From JAIRMO01 sp046533115 (GTDB taxonomy: Bacteria; Spirochaetota; Spirochaetia; Treponematales; Breznakiellaceae), in NCBI RefSeq assembly GCF_046533115.1, contig NZ_JAJQRC010000003.1:1-64000 (forward strand): DNA of 64,000 nucleotides, in the 5' to 3' direction. Under the pieces are notes generated by a model. The model was not told the DNA's origin and did no database searches. It worked only from the letters and a program-made list of their open reading frames with translations. How positions within the stretch are numbered: position 1 is the first letter of the stretch; every line of letters begins with the position of its first letter. The position numbers were made by a program, and so were the translations under genes. Below are positions 33,204-42,250 of the stretch, piece by piece.

Positions 33204-35852
33204 ATGGATAAAAGGATTCATTTTTTTAGTCAAAACCAAGGGGTCTCCCCAAAGATAGCCCCGGAACTGCTGGGAATCCGGGGGAGACAGGCCAATGAAT
33301 TCGCCGAATTACGTTTTCCCATACTGCCCGGTTTTATCCTGGATACTACCATCGCCTCCGAATTAGGTTCCGTGGATATTAAAAAAGAGGTAAAAACCCT
33401 GCTCGATAGCTGTTCTAAAATCGTGGGGAAAACCTACGGGGACCCTGAAAACCCGATGCTCCTTAAAATCGTGGTGTCCTCCAACTTGGCGGTTTCCGAT
33501 TATCCGGCTTTGCATAATTTTGGTCTGGTCAAACCGGTGGTTGCCGGCTTCACCCAATGGGTGGGGGAGACCTTTGCGGCCCATGAGGTGTTGTTCCTCG
33601 TCCGGGGCATGCTGTGGATCGAGGAACGGCTTAGGAAGCTGACCGGCGAAGGGGAGCGGATGAGCGGGCGGCTCCAGGAATTGGACCGGCTCCTCCGGGA
33701 GCATCCCCCGGCCAAAAGCGCGGAAAACTACATGGACGAGTATGCCGAATTTTTCCCCCAGGGTTTTTTTGAAAACGCCGAGGGGCAGCTCCTGATCGCC
33801 CTGGAAGAAATTTCTAAATTGTTGGCGGTGGATGAGCAGAACGATCGGGATACGGCGCTTTTGATCCAGCCCATGGTTTACGGAAATTACGGAAAAAATT
33901 CCTGTTCCGGGGGATTTTTCAGCCGGAACGTGGTAAGCGGCGAAAAAAAGCTGCAGGGGGAATTTCATCAGGAAAAATTTAATGAATTAGGTGGCAACGG
34001 CCAGGACATTCAAAAAATCGATCCCCGGCATTTAAAGGAACTGGAAGGTATCGCCTGGACCCTGGAGGATAGATTTAAGGAAATTCGCCAGATCCGTTTT
34101 ACCATCGAGAACAAAAGACTTTGGCTCATCGAACAACGGCCGGTGGATCAGAAATCGACCCAGGCGGATATCAAGCTGCTCCTGGATCTGGCTAAACGTA
34201 AGATCGTGGATAGGGCCTACGTGGTTAAGGCCCTGGAACCCCTCCGGCTCAATGAGATTCTCCGCCCCATGATCGATACCGCCGGGGTGCGGGGCCTTAA
34301 AAAATGGAGCGGCGGTATTGCCGGCGCCCCCGGAGCGGCCATAGGCAGGGCCTATTTTAGTACCGAGGGGCTCCTGGAAGCGGAAAAGCTCGCCAGGCAG
34401 CGGGGGGAAGATACCCGGTTTATCCTGGTTTTACCCGCTTCCTTTGCGGGGGATGTCAAGGCCATCGAGGTAGCCACCGGAGTCCTGACCGCCGAAGGGG
34501 GATATTCCGCCCATGCCTCGGTGGTGGCCCGCCAATACGGAAAGGTATCCCTGGTGGCGCCGGCGCTGACTATCCGGGGTAAAAAAGCCACCCTGGGGAA
34601 TATCGTTTTTTCCGAAGGGGATTATCTTACCCTGCATGTGCCCTCCTACGGGGAGCCTTCGGTATATCAGGGCGCCGCATCATTAATCGAGCCCAAGCCT
34701 GCCGAATCGGGGCTGTTTGAGCTTATCGCCATGGCCAAAGGGTTTTTAAAGGACTTTCATGTCCGGGTAAACGCGGAAAACCCCCGGGATGTGGTTTTGG
34801 CCCGGTCCTTCGGGGCCGACGGGATAGGCCTATGCCGAACCGAACATATGTTTTTCCAGGCCGAACGGATCAACGTATTTCGGGATATGATCCTTGCCGG
34901 CTCCGGGGAGGAACGGAAAAAGGCCCTGAATAAGCTGCGGCCCATGCAGCGGGATGATTTTTACCGTATCTTCAAAGCCATGGAGGGGAAGGAAGTAACC
35001 ATCCGGCTTTTGGATGCCCCCCTCCATGAATTTATGCCCCATAGCCGGGATGAACTTAGGGCGTATCTGGGCTACCTGGAAAAAAACAAAAAGAAAAAGG
35101 TTTCCGAGGCGGAGATCTGCGCCCGGATTGAGGCCCTGGATGAATTTAACCCCATGCTGGGGCATCGGGGCTGCCGTATCGCGGTCTCATATCCTGAAAT
35201 TTACGCCATGCAGATCCGGGCTATCTTTGATGCCGTCTACCGGCTCCGGGACGAAAAGGTGGCGGTATATCCTGAGATTATGGTACCCATTGTCATGAAC
35301 GCGTCGGAGTTAAAACTTATCGCCTATGGGAAAAAGATCGAAGGCGCCGATTATACAGGTATTGTGGAGGTGGAAGAGGCCCTGCGGGAAGAGAAGAAGG
35401 TTAAGCCGGTACCCTATAAGATCGGTACCATGATTGAGCTTCCCGCCGCCGCCCTGGGGGCCGCCGATATTGCAAAGTACGGCTGTTTTTTCAGTTTTGG
35501 TACCAATGATCTGACCCAGACCACCCTGGGGATATCCCGGGATGACTTTACCGGCTTTATGCCCGATTATACCCTCTTTGACCTTATTACCGGGAACCCC
35601 TTCAGCGTGCTGGACCCCCGGGTAAAGGAGCTTATTGCCCTGGCGGTAGAGCGGGGGCGGCTTACCCGGCCCGACCTGGTATGTGGTCTCTGCGGCGAAC
35701 ACGGGGCCCATCCCGGGAATATCCGCTTCTGTATGGAAGCGGGGCTTGACTATGTGTCCTGTTCTCCCTACTCGGTCCCCATCGCCATTCTGGCGGCGGC
35801 CCAGGCGGAGCTTAGAAAAGCCGAACCGGGGGAAGGGCCGGGCCGGGCATGA
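33204..35852 (+). CDS. ppdK: Pyruvate, phosphate dikinase
   Basis: PPDK interconverts pyruvate + ATP + phosphate and PEP + AMP + pyrophosphate, a key glycolytic or gluconeogenic step in treponemes. I chose ATG 33204, which has an AAGGAAA upstream and gives 882 residues, the usual length. The N-terminal ATP-grasp half (1-360) shows IENKRLWLIEQRPVDQKST. The swivelling phosphohistidine domain has GGYSAHASVVARQYG with catalytic His437. The C-terminal PEP/pyruvate barrel has FGADGIGLCRTEHMFF, MLGHRGCRI, FGTNDLTQTTLG and the closing CGLCGEHGAHP with its catalytic cysteine. The gene follows repeat copy 3. T. pallidum has ppdK in the same neighbourhood. Confidence 0.95.
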   Translation: MDKRIHFFSQNQGVSPKIAPELLGIRGRQANEFAELRFPILPGFILDTTIASELGSVDIKKEVKTLLDSCSKIVGKTYGDPENPMLLKIVVSSNLAVSDYPALHNFGLVKPVVAGFTQWVGETFAAHEVLFLVRGMLWIEERLRKLTGEGERMSGRLQELDRLLREHPPAKSAENYMDEYAEFFPQGFFENAEGQLLIALEEISKLLAVDEQNDRDTALLIQPMVYGNYGKNSCSGGFFSRNVVSGEKKLQGEFHQEKFNELGGNGQDIQKIDPRHLKELEGIAWTLEDRFKEIRQIRFTIENKRLWLIEQRPVDQKSTQADIKLLLDLAKRKIVDRAYVVKALEPLRLNEILRPMIDTAGVRGLKKWSGGIAGAPGAAIGRAYFSTEGLLEAEKLARQRGEDTRFILVLPASFAGDVKAIEVATGVLTAEGGYSAHASVVARQYGKVSLVAPALTIRGKKATLGNIVFSEGDYLTLHVPSYGEPSVYQGAASLIEPKPAESGLFELIAMAKGFLKDFHVRVNAENPRDVVLARSFGADGIGLCRTEHMFFQAERINVFRDMILAGSGEERKKALNKLRPMQRDDFYRIFKAMEGKEVTIRLLDAPLHEFMPHSRDELRAYLGYLEKNKKKKVSEAEICARIEALDEFNPMLGHRGCRIAVSYPEIYAMQIRAIFDAVYRLRDEKVAVYPEIMVPIVMNASELKLIAYGKKIEGADYTGIVEVEEALREEKKVKPVPYKIGTMIELPAAALGAADIAKYGCFFSFGTNDLTQTTLGISRDDFTGFMPDYTLFDLITGNPFSVLDPRVKELIALAVERGRLTRPDLVCGLCGEHGAHPGNIRFCMEAGLDYVSCSPYSVPIAILAAAQAELRKAEPGEGPGRA

Positions 35853-35871
35853 CCGGCTCCCGGCGCTTTTC

Positions 35872-36432
35872 TTATGAGTATTCTCCCCTAAAATTCATGG
35901 TGGTTTCCAAAATTTCCACGACCCGTTTAGCGCTTTTTTTTGCGTCCGCCTGGGGAATTCCCGCTTCCCGGTTAAAGGTCTTTTCAAAAAACTGCTGCAG
36001 GGTAACAAAAAGATCCGGGCGGTTGTAAAACACCAGGGCAAAATTGACCCCCGAGGGTTTTAAGATGGTAAACGAAGAAAAGGATATGATAGGTTCCTTG
36101 GCGATCATGATTTTGCTCAGATTTTTGGCGGTGATCTGTTCCAATTCATTGAACCTGAGGGGAATTTGTTCGGTATTGCTGCGCACATAGGGTTCTATGG
36201 CTTTGTTGGGATAGCTTGCCGGTTCTATCAGGATATGTATTTTTTTGCCGTTGGTCTGAAAAGTCAATCCCGCGTCGTTAAGATAAATGGACTTTACCCC
36301 GGAATATGAGACAATCTCATAAATGGAATAAGCGGAATTGCTGTTGAAAAAAGAAGAGACTATATACCCTTCATCTCTTGGTAACTGATCCTGACGATAG
36401 GCGTCAAACAGATCCATCGCCTTTACTGCCAT
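35872..36432 (-). CDS. Unknown treponemal-type protein
   Basis: The 186-residue protein has no signal peptide or clear membrane segment. The middle part, about 20-150, is beta-rich (GYIVSSFFNSNSAYSIYEIV, then KKIHILIEPASYPN), and the end is helical. I do not recognise a family. It has its own promoter and runs convergent to ppdK with a 19-base gap. Confidence 0.7.
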   Translation of the reverse strand: MAVKAMDLFDAYRQDQLPRDEGYIVSSFFNSNSAYSIYEIVSYSGVKSIYLNDAGLTFQTNGKKIHILIEPASYPNKAIEPYVRSNTEQIPLRFNELEQITAKNLSKIMIAKEPIISFSSFTILKPSGVNFALVFYNRPDLFVTLQQFFEKTFNREAGIPQADAKKSAKRVVEILETTMNFRGEYS

Positions 36433-36571
36433 CGTATCCCTCCTTTATCGGCTATGCTTCGGCTTGGGGAAAAGCGAAGCGTTAAACCCCGTAAAATCCG
36501 GTATTCCGCCAAGGCCTCATTTCGTATGATCCGATTCTGAAACCCGGATGGAAGATTAACTCACATTAAGT

Positions 36572-36599
36572 ATTATAGACTTTTTTTTTGTTTCAGCAA
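36572..36599 (-). promoter_or_regulatory. Promoter of the 186-residue unknown gene
   Basis: On the minus strand TTGCTG (36594-36599), 16 bases that include nine A residues, and a perfect TATAAT (36572-36577) form a strong promoter. The predicted leader is about 130 bases long. Within it, 36440-36560 shows no gene or clear structure. Confidence 0.65.
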
Positions 36600-36626
36600 C
36601 CGGGATCACCGGAAAAGGGAAAAAAT

Positions 36627-38567
36627 TTACCGGGTCTTCCGCTTTGCCGCCTCTTCCTCATAGCGGTAAGCCCCCAGGGTATTGCCTTGTTCCCGGGCAA
36701 TAAAGGCCATCCACTCATAGGGCCGGGGATCTTTTTTGTTTTTCATCGCCGATTCCCGCAGAAACTCCAGGGCTTGCTGCGGTTTTTGTGCCCGGTATAA
36801 CAGAAGCCCCAATGCCAGGGGAATGTCCGGAGATTTTCTAAACAGATTTCGGGCCTTTTCCAATACCGCCGCGGCGTAAAAACCCGCCCCGGCCCGTTCC
36901 AGGCACCCGGTATACTCTAAGAGCAGCTTAATATCCCCGGGTTTTTCCTTGAGCAGGGCCTTAAGAAACACCGCGGCCTCCCGGTAATGCCCGGATTTTC
37001 GGTAGGAATAGGCTAAAACCCGGCGCAGGGTAGGATTGGTCGGCTCCCAGGCCAGGAGGGCTTCCAATTCCTTGGCGGCTTTCTCAAATTCACCGGTTTT
37101 GACCAGGAAAAGGGCTTGATCCCGGCGGATAACATGGTTATCCTTCCACCGCTTGAGGTAAGCCCCATAGGCCTTTTTTAACCCCTCCCGGGCTTTGGGG
37201 CGCCCTTCTTTGAAAAGAACCTCCGCCGCCGCGATAAGCCCCAGATGGGCTTTTTCATGCTCCTTTTGGATAACCAGAACTTTTTTGAACCAGTTTGCGG
37301 CTGCTTCGATAAGTCCGGTTTTAAGGTACCGTTCCCCCAGGGCGTACATGATTTCCGGATCCGGCCCCAGGGAACGGATCGCCCCCTGCAGGGTTTCAAT
37401 CACCCGGAGATCGTCGTCATTGGTGGCCGCTTCGTATAAAACGGAAAACCGTTGGATAAGTTCCCCGTCTCCCCCGTATTTTTTCGCGTTTTTTAATCCC
37501 CCCTGCAGGGTCTTCCAATCCCTATCCTCCCAGGCGTTGAGGATAAGGGTATACCACAGCTGGATTTGCCGGGGATCCAATTCCAGGGCCCGCTCCAGGT
37601 GATTTTTCGCCGAGGAGCGATCCCCCAGGTTTCGCAGGGCCTCCGCGTCCATGGCATGGATCAGGGGGTCCGCCCGCCGGTACTTAAGCCAATTCCGGCA
37701 GGCATCCGTTACCTGCCGCCACTCCCCCGCATCCAGCAGGGACCGGATCATAAAGAGGTCCACCAGTTCACTGTTCCAGGGTAAATCCGGGAGTTTCCCC
37801 TCCAGGGAAGAACGGATCCTTTCTATTTCTTGCAGGGCTTCTCCGTTCCGCTCCAGAACCATCAAGATCGAGGTCCGGTACCAGCGGATCATGGGGTCCT
37901 GGGGGGCAAAATGGATCGCCTGGGTGTAATGGATCAGGGCTTCTTCCATTTGGTTTAATTCCCGGGCGGCCCGGCCCAATTCCAGCCTGAGCAGGAGGGA
38001 ATCGAAACCGTTGTCCAGCACAAACCGAAGCATCTGAATGCCCAGGGCGTAATTTTCGATCCGACAGAGCCGGACCCCCCGGATAAAAAGGGCGTTGAGA
38101 TACCCGTGGTAGATCCGTTGATTGTCCGGGGCGATTTCCACCGCCCGCTCCAGTACCGCTACCGCGGAGGCGGAATGTTTGGATTTCAGGTAGCTTATCC
38201 CCAAAAGGGCCAGAACCGGGGGGTTATCCGGACGGGCGTCCAGGGCTCTCCTCAAGAACGGTACCGCCTTGTGGGGCATCCCCAGGGCCGCGTAGGTACG
38301 GCCGACGAAAAAGTACCCTTCCGCCGAATGGGAATTGATCCGGAGATAATCGTTAAAAGCGGCTAAGGCCCGGGAATAATCTTTAAGGGCATGAAAAGAA
38401 CGGCCTAAATAAAGGTAGGCTTCCGGGGGAGCGTCGTATTCGGATAAAAGTTCTTCCAGCAGCTTGACGGATCTTTGGTAATCCCGTTCCACTCCCGCCC
38501 GGATGGCGAGGTTCAGTTTTTCCCGCCCCTTGGCGGCGCCGAAGCTCCCGGTGGAATTAGACCCCAT
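36627..38567 (-). CDS. Large tetratricopeptide-repeat protein
   Basis: The 646-residue protein consists almost wholly of TPR-like helix pairs from about residue 20 to 640. Examples are PPEAYLYLGRSFHALKDYSR, AEGYFFVGRTYAALGMPHKA, PPVLALLGISYLKSKHSASA and PEIMYALGERYLKTGLIEAA. No signal peptide is seen, so it should be a cytoplasmic scaffold. It lies 32 bases downstream of pta. The same neighbours occur in T. pallidum, as far as I recall. The binding partner is unknown. Confidence 0.85.
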   Translation of the reverse strand: MGSNSTGSFGAAKGREKLNLAIRAGVERDYQRSVKLLEELLSEYDAPPEAYLYLGRSFHALKDYSRALAAFNDYLRINSHSAEGYFFVGRTYAALGMPHKAVPFLRRALDARPDNPPVLALLGISYLKSKHSASAVAVLERAVEIAPDNQRIYHGYLNALFIRGVRLCRIENYALGIQMLRFVLDNGFDSLLLRLELGRAARELNQMEEALIHYTQAIHFAPQDPMIRWYRTSILMVLERNGEALQEIERIRSSLEGKLPDLPWNSELVDLFMIRSLLDAGEWRQVTDACRNWLKYRRADPLIHAMDAEALRNLGDRSSAKNHLERALELDPRQIQLWYTLILNAWEDRDWKTLQGGLKNAKKYGGDGELIQRFSVLYEAATNDDDLRVIETLQGAIRSLGPDPEIMYALGERYLKTGLIEAAANWFKKVLVIQKEHEKAHLGLIAAAEVLFKEGRPKAREGLKKAYGAYLKRWKDNHVIRRDQALFLVKTGEFEKAAKELEALLAWEPTNPTLRRVLAYSYRKSGHYREAAVFLKALLKEKPGDIKLLLEYTGCLERAGAGFYAAAVLEKARNLFRKSPDIPLALGLLLYRAQKPQQALEFLRESAMKNKKDPRPYEWMAFIAREQGNTLGAYRYEEEAAKRKTR

Positions 38568-38599
38568 AGATGCCCCTCCGGAGGAGCCCGTTACCTTCC

Positions 38600-39598
38600 C
38601 TATTTTGCCCTGGCCAGGGTAACCGCCGAGGTAACCACGATGTCGTCCACCGAAGCCCCCCGGGATAGATCGCTTATGGGTTTGGCGAAACCCTGGAGGA
38701 AGGGGCCGAAGGCTTCGGCTTTTCCCAGGCGTTGCACCAGTTTATACCCGATGTTGCCCGCCCCCAGATCAGGGAAAACCAGGGTGTTTACCAGGCCCCG
38801 GACGATACTGCCCGGGGCTTTTTTATCGGTCACCGAAGGCACCAGGGCCGCATCTGCCTGGAGTTCTCCGTCAATTTTGAGAGTGGGGGCCTTGGCCTTT
38901 ACCAGCTCCAGGGCGCTCCGCACCTTGAGTACGTCGGGGTGATCCCCCCCGGAACCTTTGGTTGAAAACGAGAGGAGGGCCACCACGGGGTCGGCATCGA
39001 GGAATTCCCGGCAGGACTGGGCTGCGGCCAGGGCAATTTCCGCAAGCTGTTCCGCGCTGGGATCCGGCACCACCGCGCAGTCGGAGAAGATAAGGGCCCC
39101 GCCCGCCCCCCAGGAACTATCGGGGGTCTGCATCACAAAACAGGAAGAGGCGGTCTTGGAACCCGGAATTGTGCCGATGATGGTGAGCCCCGCCCGGAGA
39201 ACATCGGCGGTGGCGCTTTCGGCTCCGGCTACCATGGCGTCGGCATCCCCCAGGTGGACCATCATGGCCCCCCAGCGTAAAAAATGGGTGATATCGGTTT
39301 TGGCCTGGTCTTCGGTCATGCCCTTGTGCTTCCGCAGCTCATAATATTCATGGGCGTATTTTTCGATCAAAGGAGAGGCCAGGGGATCGATGAGGGTGAT
39401 ACCCTGCAAGGCCACCCCTTCTTTTTCAGCCCGTTCCATGATTTCAGACTCCTTACCCACCAGGGTAACCGACGAAGCCAGCCGTTTATCGGCGATGATC
39501 CGGGCGGCTTTAATAGTCCGCGGTTCCGTTCCTTCGGCTAATACCAAATTTTTTTGCAGGGACTGGGCCTTCTTGAGCATATCCTTTTCAAAATCCAT
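38600..39598 (-). CDS. pta: Phosphate acetyltransferase
   Basis: Pta interconverts acetyl-CoA + phosphate and acetyl phosphate + CoA, which leads to ATP formation with acetate kinase. The 332-residue protein is the short, single-domain form. It shows LAEGTEPRTIKAARIIADKR near the start, DADAMVAGAESATADVLRAG, the IGTIPGSKTASSCFVMQ segment and a C-terminal NVLVFPDL-like TLVFPDLGAGNIGYKLVQRL. A strong AAAGGAG precedes the ATG. It heads a two-gene transcript with the large TPR protein. Confidence 0.95.
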   Translation of the reverse strand: MDFEKDMLKKAQSLQKNLVLAEGTEPRTIKAARIIADKRLASSVTLVGKESEIMERAEKEGVALQGITLIDPLASPLIEKYAHEYYELRKHKGMTEDQAKTDITHFLRWGAMMVHLGDADAMVAGAESATADVLRAGLTIIGTIPGSKTASSCFVMQTPDSSWGAGGALIFSDCAVVPDPSAEQLAEIALAAAQSCREFLDADPVVALLSFSTKGSGGDHPDVLKVRSALELVKAKAPTLKIDGELQADAALVPSVTDKKAPGSIVRGLVNTLVFPDLGAGNIGYKLVQRLGKAEAFGPFLQGFAKPISDLSRGASVDDIVVTSAVTLARAK

Positions 39599-39773
39599 AA
39601 CACACTCCTTTGGAATATGATATAATGGGGGACTTAACCACCGTATACCCCTTAAGTTTACCTTTTTCAGGGGTATCGCGCAAGCGTTAGCCCGGGATAA
39701 CGGGGTTCTTCATTATCCGGCTTTATGCCGGCCTATTGACGTACCCCCGTTCCAGGGTTAAATTTAGGACATT

Positions 39774-40148
39774 ATGACCGATATTCATAACGATGTGGTG
39801 GAAGATGAAGACTTTGATACCATTTTATCTTCCGATATTGACTTTTCCGGGATCATCAACTTTGAAAAACCCTTTTTAATCCGGGGCAGGGTTTCCGGAA
39901 AGATAGCCGCCAAAAGTCTTCTCGTGGTGGATGAGACCGCGGTGGTGGACGCCGATATCAACGCAGCAGCCGTGGTCATCCGGGGATCGGTACGGGGGAA
40001 TATTACCGTCTCAGAAAAACTAGAAATTACCACCACCGGTAAATTAACGGGAAATGTGACCACCCCGGAATTTTTTATGGCAAACGGTTGTATATTCAAC
40101 GGCCGTTGTACAATGACGGATCGAAAACCCCTTGAACAAATGGTATGA
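39774..40148 (+). CDS. Bactofilin (polymer-forming cytoskeletal protein)
   Basis: Bactofilins self-assemble into filaments through a beta-helix and often control cell shape or peptidoglycan enzymes. The 124-residue protein has the typical core of short repeating beta strands: FLIRGRVSGKIAAKSLLVVD, VVIRGSVRGNITVSEKLEIT and TTGKLTGNVTTPEFFMANGC. It has a short acidic N-terminal tail. Its stop overlaps the start of the next gene by 4 bases. No good Shine-Dalgarno is visible before the ATG. In a helical spirochaete a shape-related role is plausible but inferred. Confidence 0.9.
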   Translation: MTDIHNDVVEDEDFDTILSSDIDFSGIINFEKPFLIRGRVSGKIAAKSLLVVDETAVVDADINAAAVVIRGSVRGNITVSEKLEITTTGKLTGNVTTPEFFMANGCIFNGRCTMTDRKPLEQMV

Positions 40149-40783
40149 AAAAAAGAAATTGGAAGCGTAATATTTGTTTGTTTCTTCTTCTTATTCCCGC
40201 TCTGACGGTTTTTGCCCAAAACAGGCCCGATGCCGTTCAGGCCTACCGGAACGGTAACTATGAACAGGCGATTGCTATCTGTCTCAATGAAATTTCGGTG
40301 AATCGTAACAATATTGAATCCTATGTGGTACTATGCTGGAGCCTTATCCGGTTAAACCGGTATGAAGAAGCCAATACCTATGCCCAGATCGGACGGAACC
40401 TCAACAGATATGACCCCCGGATCATCGAGATCCTGGGGGAGATTAATTATTTTCAGGGAAGCAACCAGGAGGCCCTGTCCTATTTTCAGGAATATATCAA
40501 CCTTGCCCCCGAGGGGCAGCGGATAGAAATGGTTTATTATTTTATGGGTGAAATTTTTATCAGGCTGGGCCGCTTCCGTCATGCGGATATTGCCCTGTCT
40601 ACGGCGGTTCACCGGGTACCTGAAAACGCCGCCTGGTGGACCCGCCTGGCCTATGCCCGGGAAAACGCCGGGGATCTGCCGGAGGCCGCCGCTGCCTATG
40701 AGCGGGCCCTCGCCCTTGACGCCCAGCTTGCCGATGCCCGCCGGGGCCTGGATCGGATCCGCCAAACCCTGGGGAGCCGTTAA
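40145..40783 (+). CDS. Exported TPR protein
   Basis: The 212-residue protein has a signal peptide (KRNICLFLLLIPALTVFAQN, cleavage after about residue 24). It then has four to five TPR units, including AVQAYRNGNYEQAIAICLNE, IESYVVLCWSLIRLNRYEEA and AWWTRLAYARENAGDLPEAA. It should be periplasmic. The start overlaps the bactofilin stop, so the two are coupled and may act together at the envelope. mtaB follows after 6 bases. Confidence 0.82.
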   Translation: MKKRNWKRNICLFLLLIPALTVFAQNRPDAVQAYRNGNYEQAIAICLNEISVNRNNIESYVVLCWSLIRLNRYEEANTYAQIGRNLNRYDPRIIEILGEINYFQGSNQEALSYFQEYINLAPEGQRIEMVYYFMGEIFIRLGRFRHADIALSTAVHRVPENAAWWTRLAYARENAGDLPEAAAAYERALALDAQLADARRGLDRIRQTLGSR

Positions 40784-40789
40784 ATTCCC

Positions 40790-42199
40790 GTGTTCTCCAT
40801 AGCGCTTCAAACCCTGGGATGTAAATTAAATCAGTTTGAGAGTGAATCCATCGCCGGCGCCTTTAACCGGGAGGGTTTTACCCTGGTCCCGTGGGAAGGG
40901 GGCGGGGCGGACATTTTTCTGGTAAATACCTGTACCGTCACCTCCAAGGCCGAACAGAAAGCCCGAAGGACAATCCGCAAGATCCTCAAGGAAAACCCCG
41001 AAGCCTGCGTGATCGTTACCGGCTGTTATGCCCAGGTTGAAGCGGAGGCGGTGGCGGGACTGATGGACCATGAAACGGGGGCTTGGGGTTATCAAAAACG
41101 GCTTTTTGTAGTCCCGGGGGATCATAAAAGTTCCCTGCTGGATTTACCGAAATTTCTCGTGGACTTTGAGAACCCCGCCGCCGCCCTGGAACAATGGACG
41201 CGGCGCCTGGATATTTCTTCCCCCCAGGACCGGTTCCGTTTTAATCCCGAAACTTTTTTTAGCCATTCCCGGGCTTTTTTAAAAATACAAGACGGCTGTA
41301 ATAACCGCTGTTCCTATTGCCGGGTTACCCTTGCCCGGGGGCCCAGTGTGAGTCTGGCGGCGGAACGGGTATTGTCCCGGCTTCGGGTCCTGGAGACGGC
41401 CGGTTTTGGGGAAGCGGTATTGACCGGGATAAATATCTGCCAGTACCGGGACGGCGCCTTGGATTTACGGGGGCTCCTGGAATACCTCTTGAAGCAAACC
41501 CAGGGTATCGCCCTGCGGGTTTCCTCGGTAGAACCTGAAAATATCACCCGGGATTTGGTTAACGTATTGGGTAATCCCCGGATACGGCCCCATTTTCACC
41601 TCTCGATCCAGTCGGGAAGCCCCCATATCTTAAAAAAGATGGGGCGTACCTATTCCCCCGAATCAATAGAGGAGGGGGTTGCCCTGCTGCGATCCGTTAA
41701 GGGGGATCCCTTTTTTGCCTGCGATATTATCACGGGCTTTCCCGGCGAGACCGGAGAGGAATTTGAGAAGACCTATGAACTCTGCCGGCGGCTTGGTTTT
41801 TCCTGGATCCATGCCTTCCCCTATTCTCCCCGGCCGGGTACCGAAGCCTATCACTTTACGGGGCCGGTAAGTGAACGGGAGGCGATCTCCCGGGTAAAGG
41901 CCCTGACGGATCTGGCCCATCAAGGCCGCCGGGACTATGTACGGCGCTGGATTGGTAAAAAGGTGGAGGCGATCATTGAGGGGACCGCCCCCGATAACGG
42001 AAAAAATAAAAAAGACTCCCCTTATACCGCCGCCTTGTCCGATAATTACCTCAGGCTGCTGCTCCCCTCCGGGGAACTCCCCCCCCCTCATCCGGGCAAG
42101 GTAGTCCCCTGTAGGATCCGTGCCCTGGACGAAACCGGCGGGGATCTCCCCGGGATTTCCCGGTTTGACGCCTGGGGGGAGCGGCTTCCGCTCAAATAA
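40790..42199 (+). CDS. mtaB: tRNA t6A37 methylthiotransferase MtaB
   Basis: MtaB converts t6A37 to ms2t6A in tRNA-Lys. The 469-residue protein has the MtaB-type opening ALQTLGCKLNQFESESIAGA. The first cluster cysteines are C11, C48 and C79, and the radical-SAM cysteines are C170, C174 and C177 (DGCNNRCSYCRV). The TRAM-like C-terminal part follows. The KLNQFES motif distinguishes it from MiaB. The start is GTG. The window also encodes TsaB and TsaE, which make its substrate, and a tRNA-Lys(TTT), a typical target, only 1.7 kb downstream. Confidence 0.93.
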   Translation: MFSIALQTLGCKLNQFESESIAGAFNREGFTLVPWEGGGADIFLVNTCTVTSKAEQKARRTIRKILKENPEACVIVTGCYAQVEAEAVAGLMDHETGAWGYQKRLFVVPGDHKSSLLDLPKFLVDFENPAAALEQWTRRLDISSPQDRFRFNPETFFSHSRAFLKIQDGCNNRCSYCRVTLARGPSVSLAAERVLSRLRVLETAGFGEAVLTGINICQYRDGALDLRGLLEYLLKQTQGIALRVSSVEPENITRDLVNVLGNPRIRPHFHLSIQSGSPHILKKMGRTYSPESIEEGVALLRSVKGDPFFACDIITGFPGETGEEFEKTYELCRRLGFSWIHAFPYSPRPGTEAYHFTGPVSEREAISRVKALTDLAHQGRRDYVRRWIGKKVEAIIEGTAPDNGKNKKDSPYTAALSDNYLRLLLPSGELPPPHPGKVVPCRIRALDETGGDLPGISRFDAWGERLPLK

Positions 42200-42250
42200 T
42201 GATTTTGATGATATTACACGCCCTGAGCCGGTAATATACCCTCCGTGATG

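Noticed and set aside
42200..42250. Terminator after mtaB
   Set aside because: No stem with a T tract is present before the IS edge.
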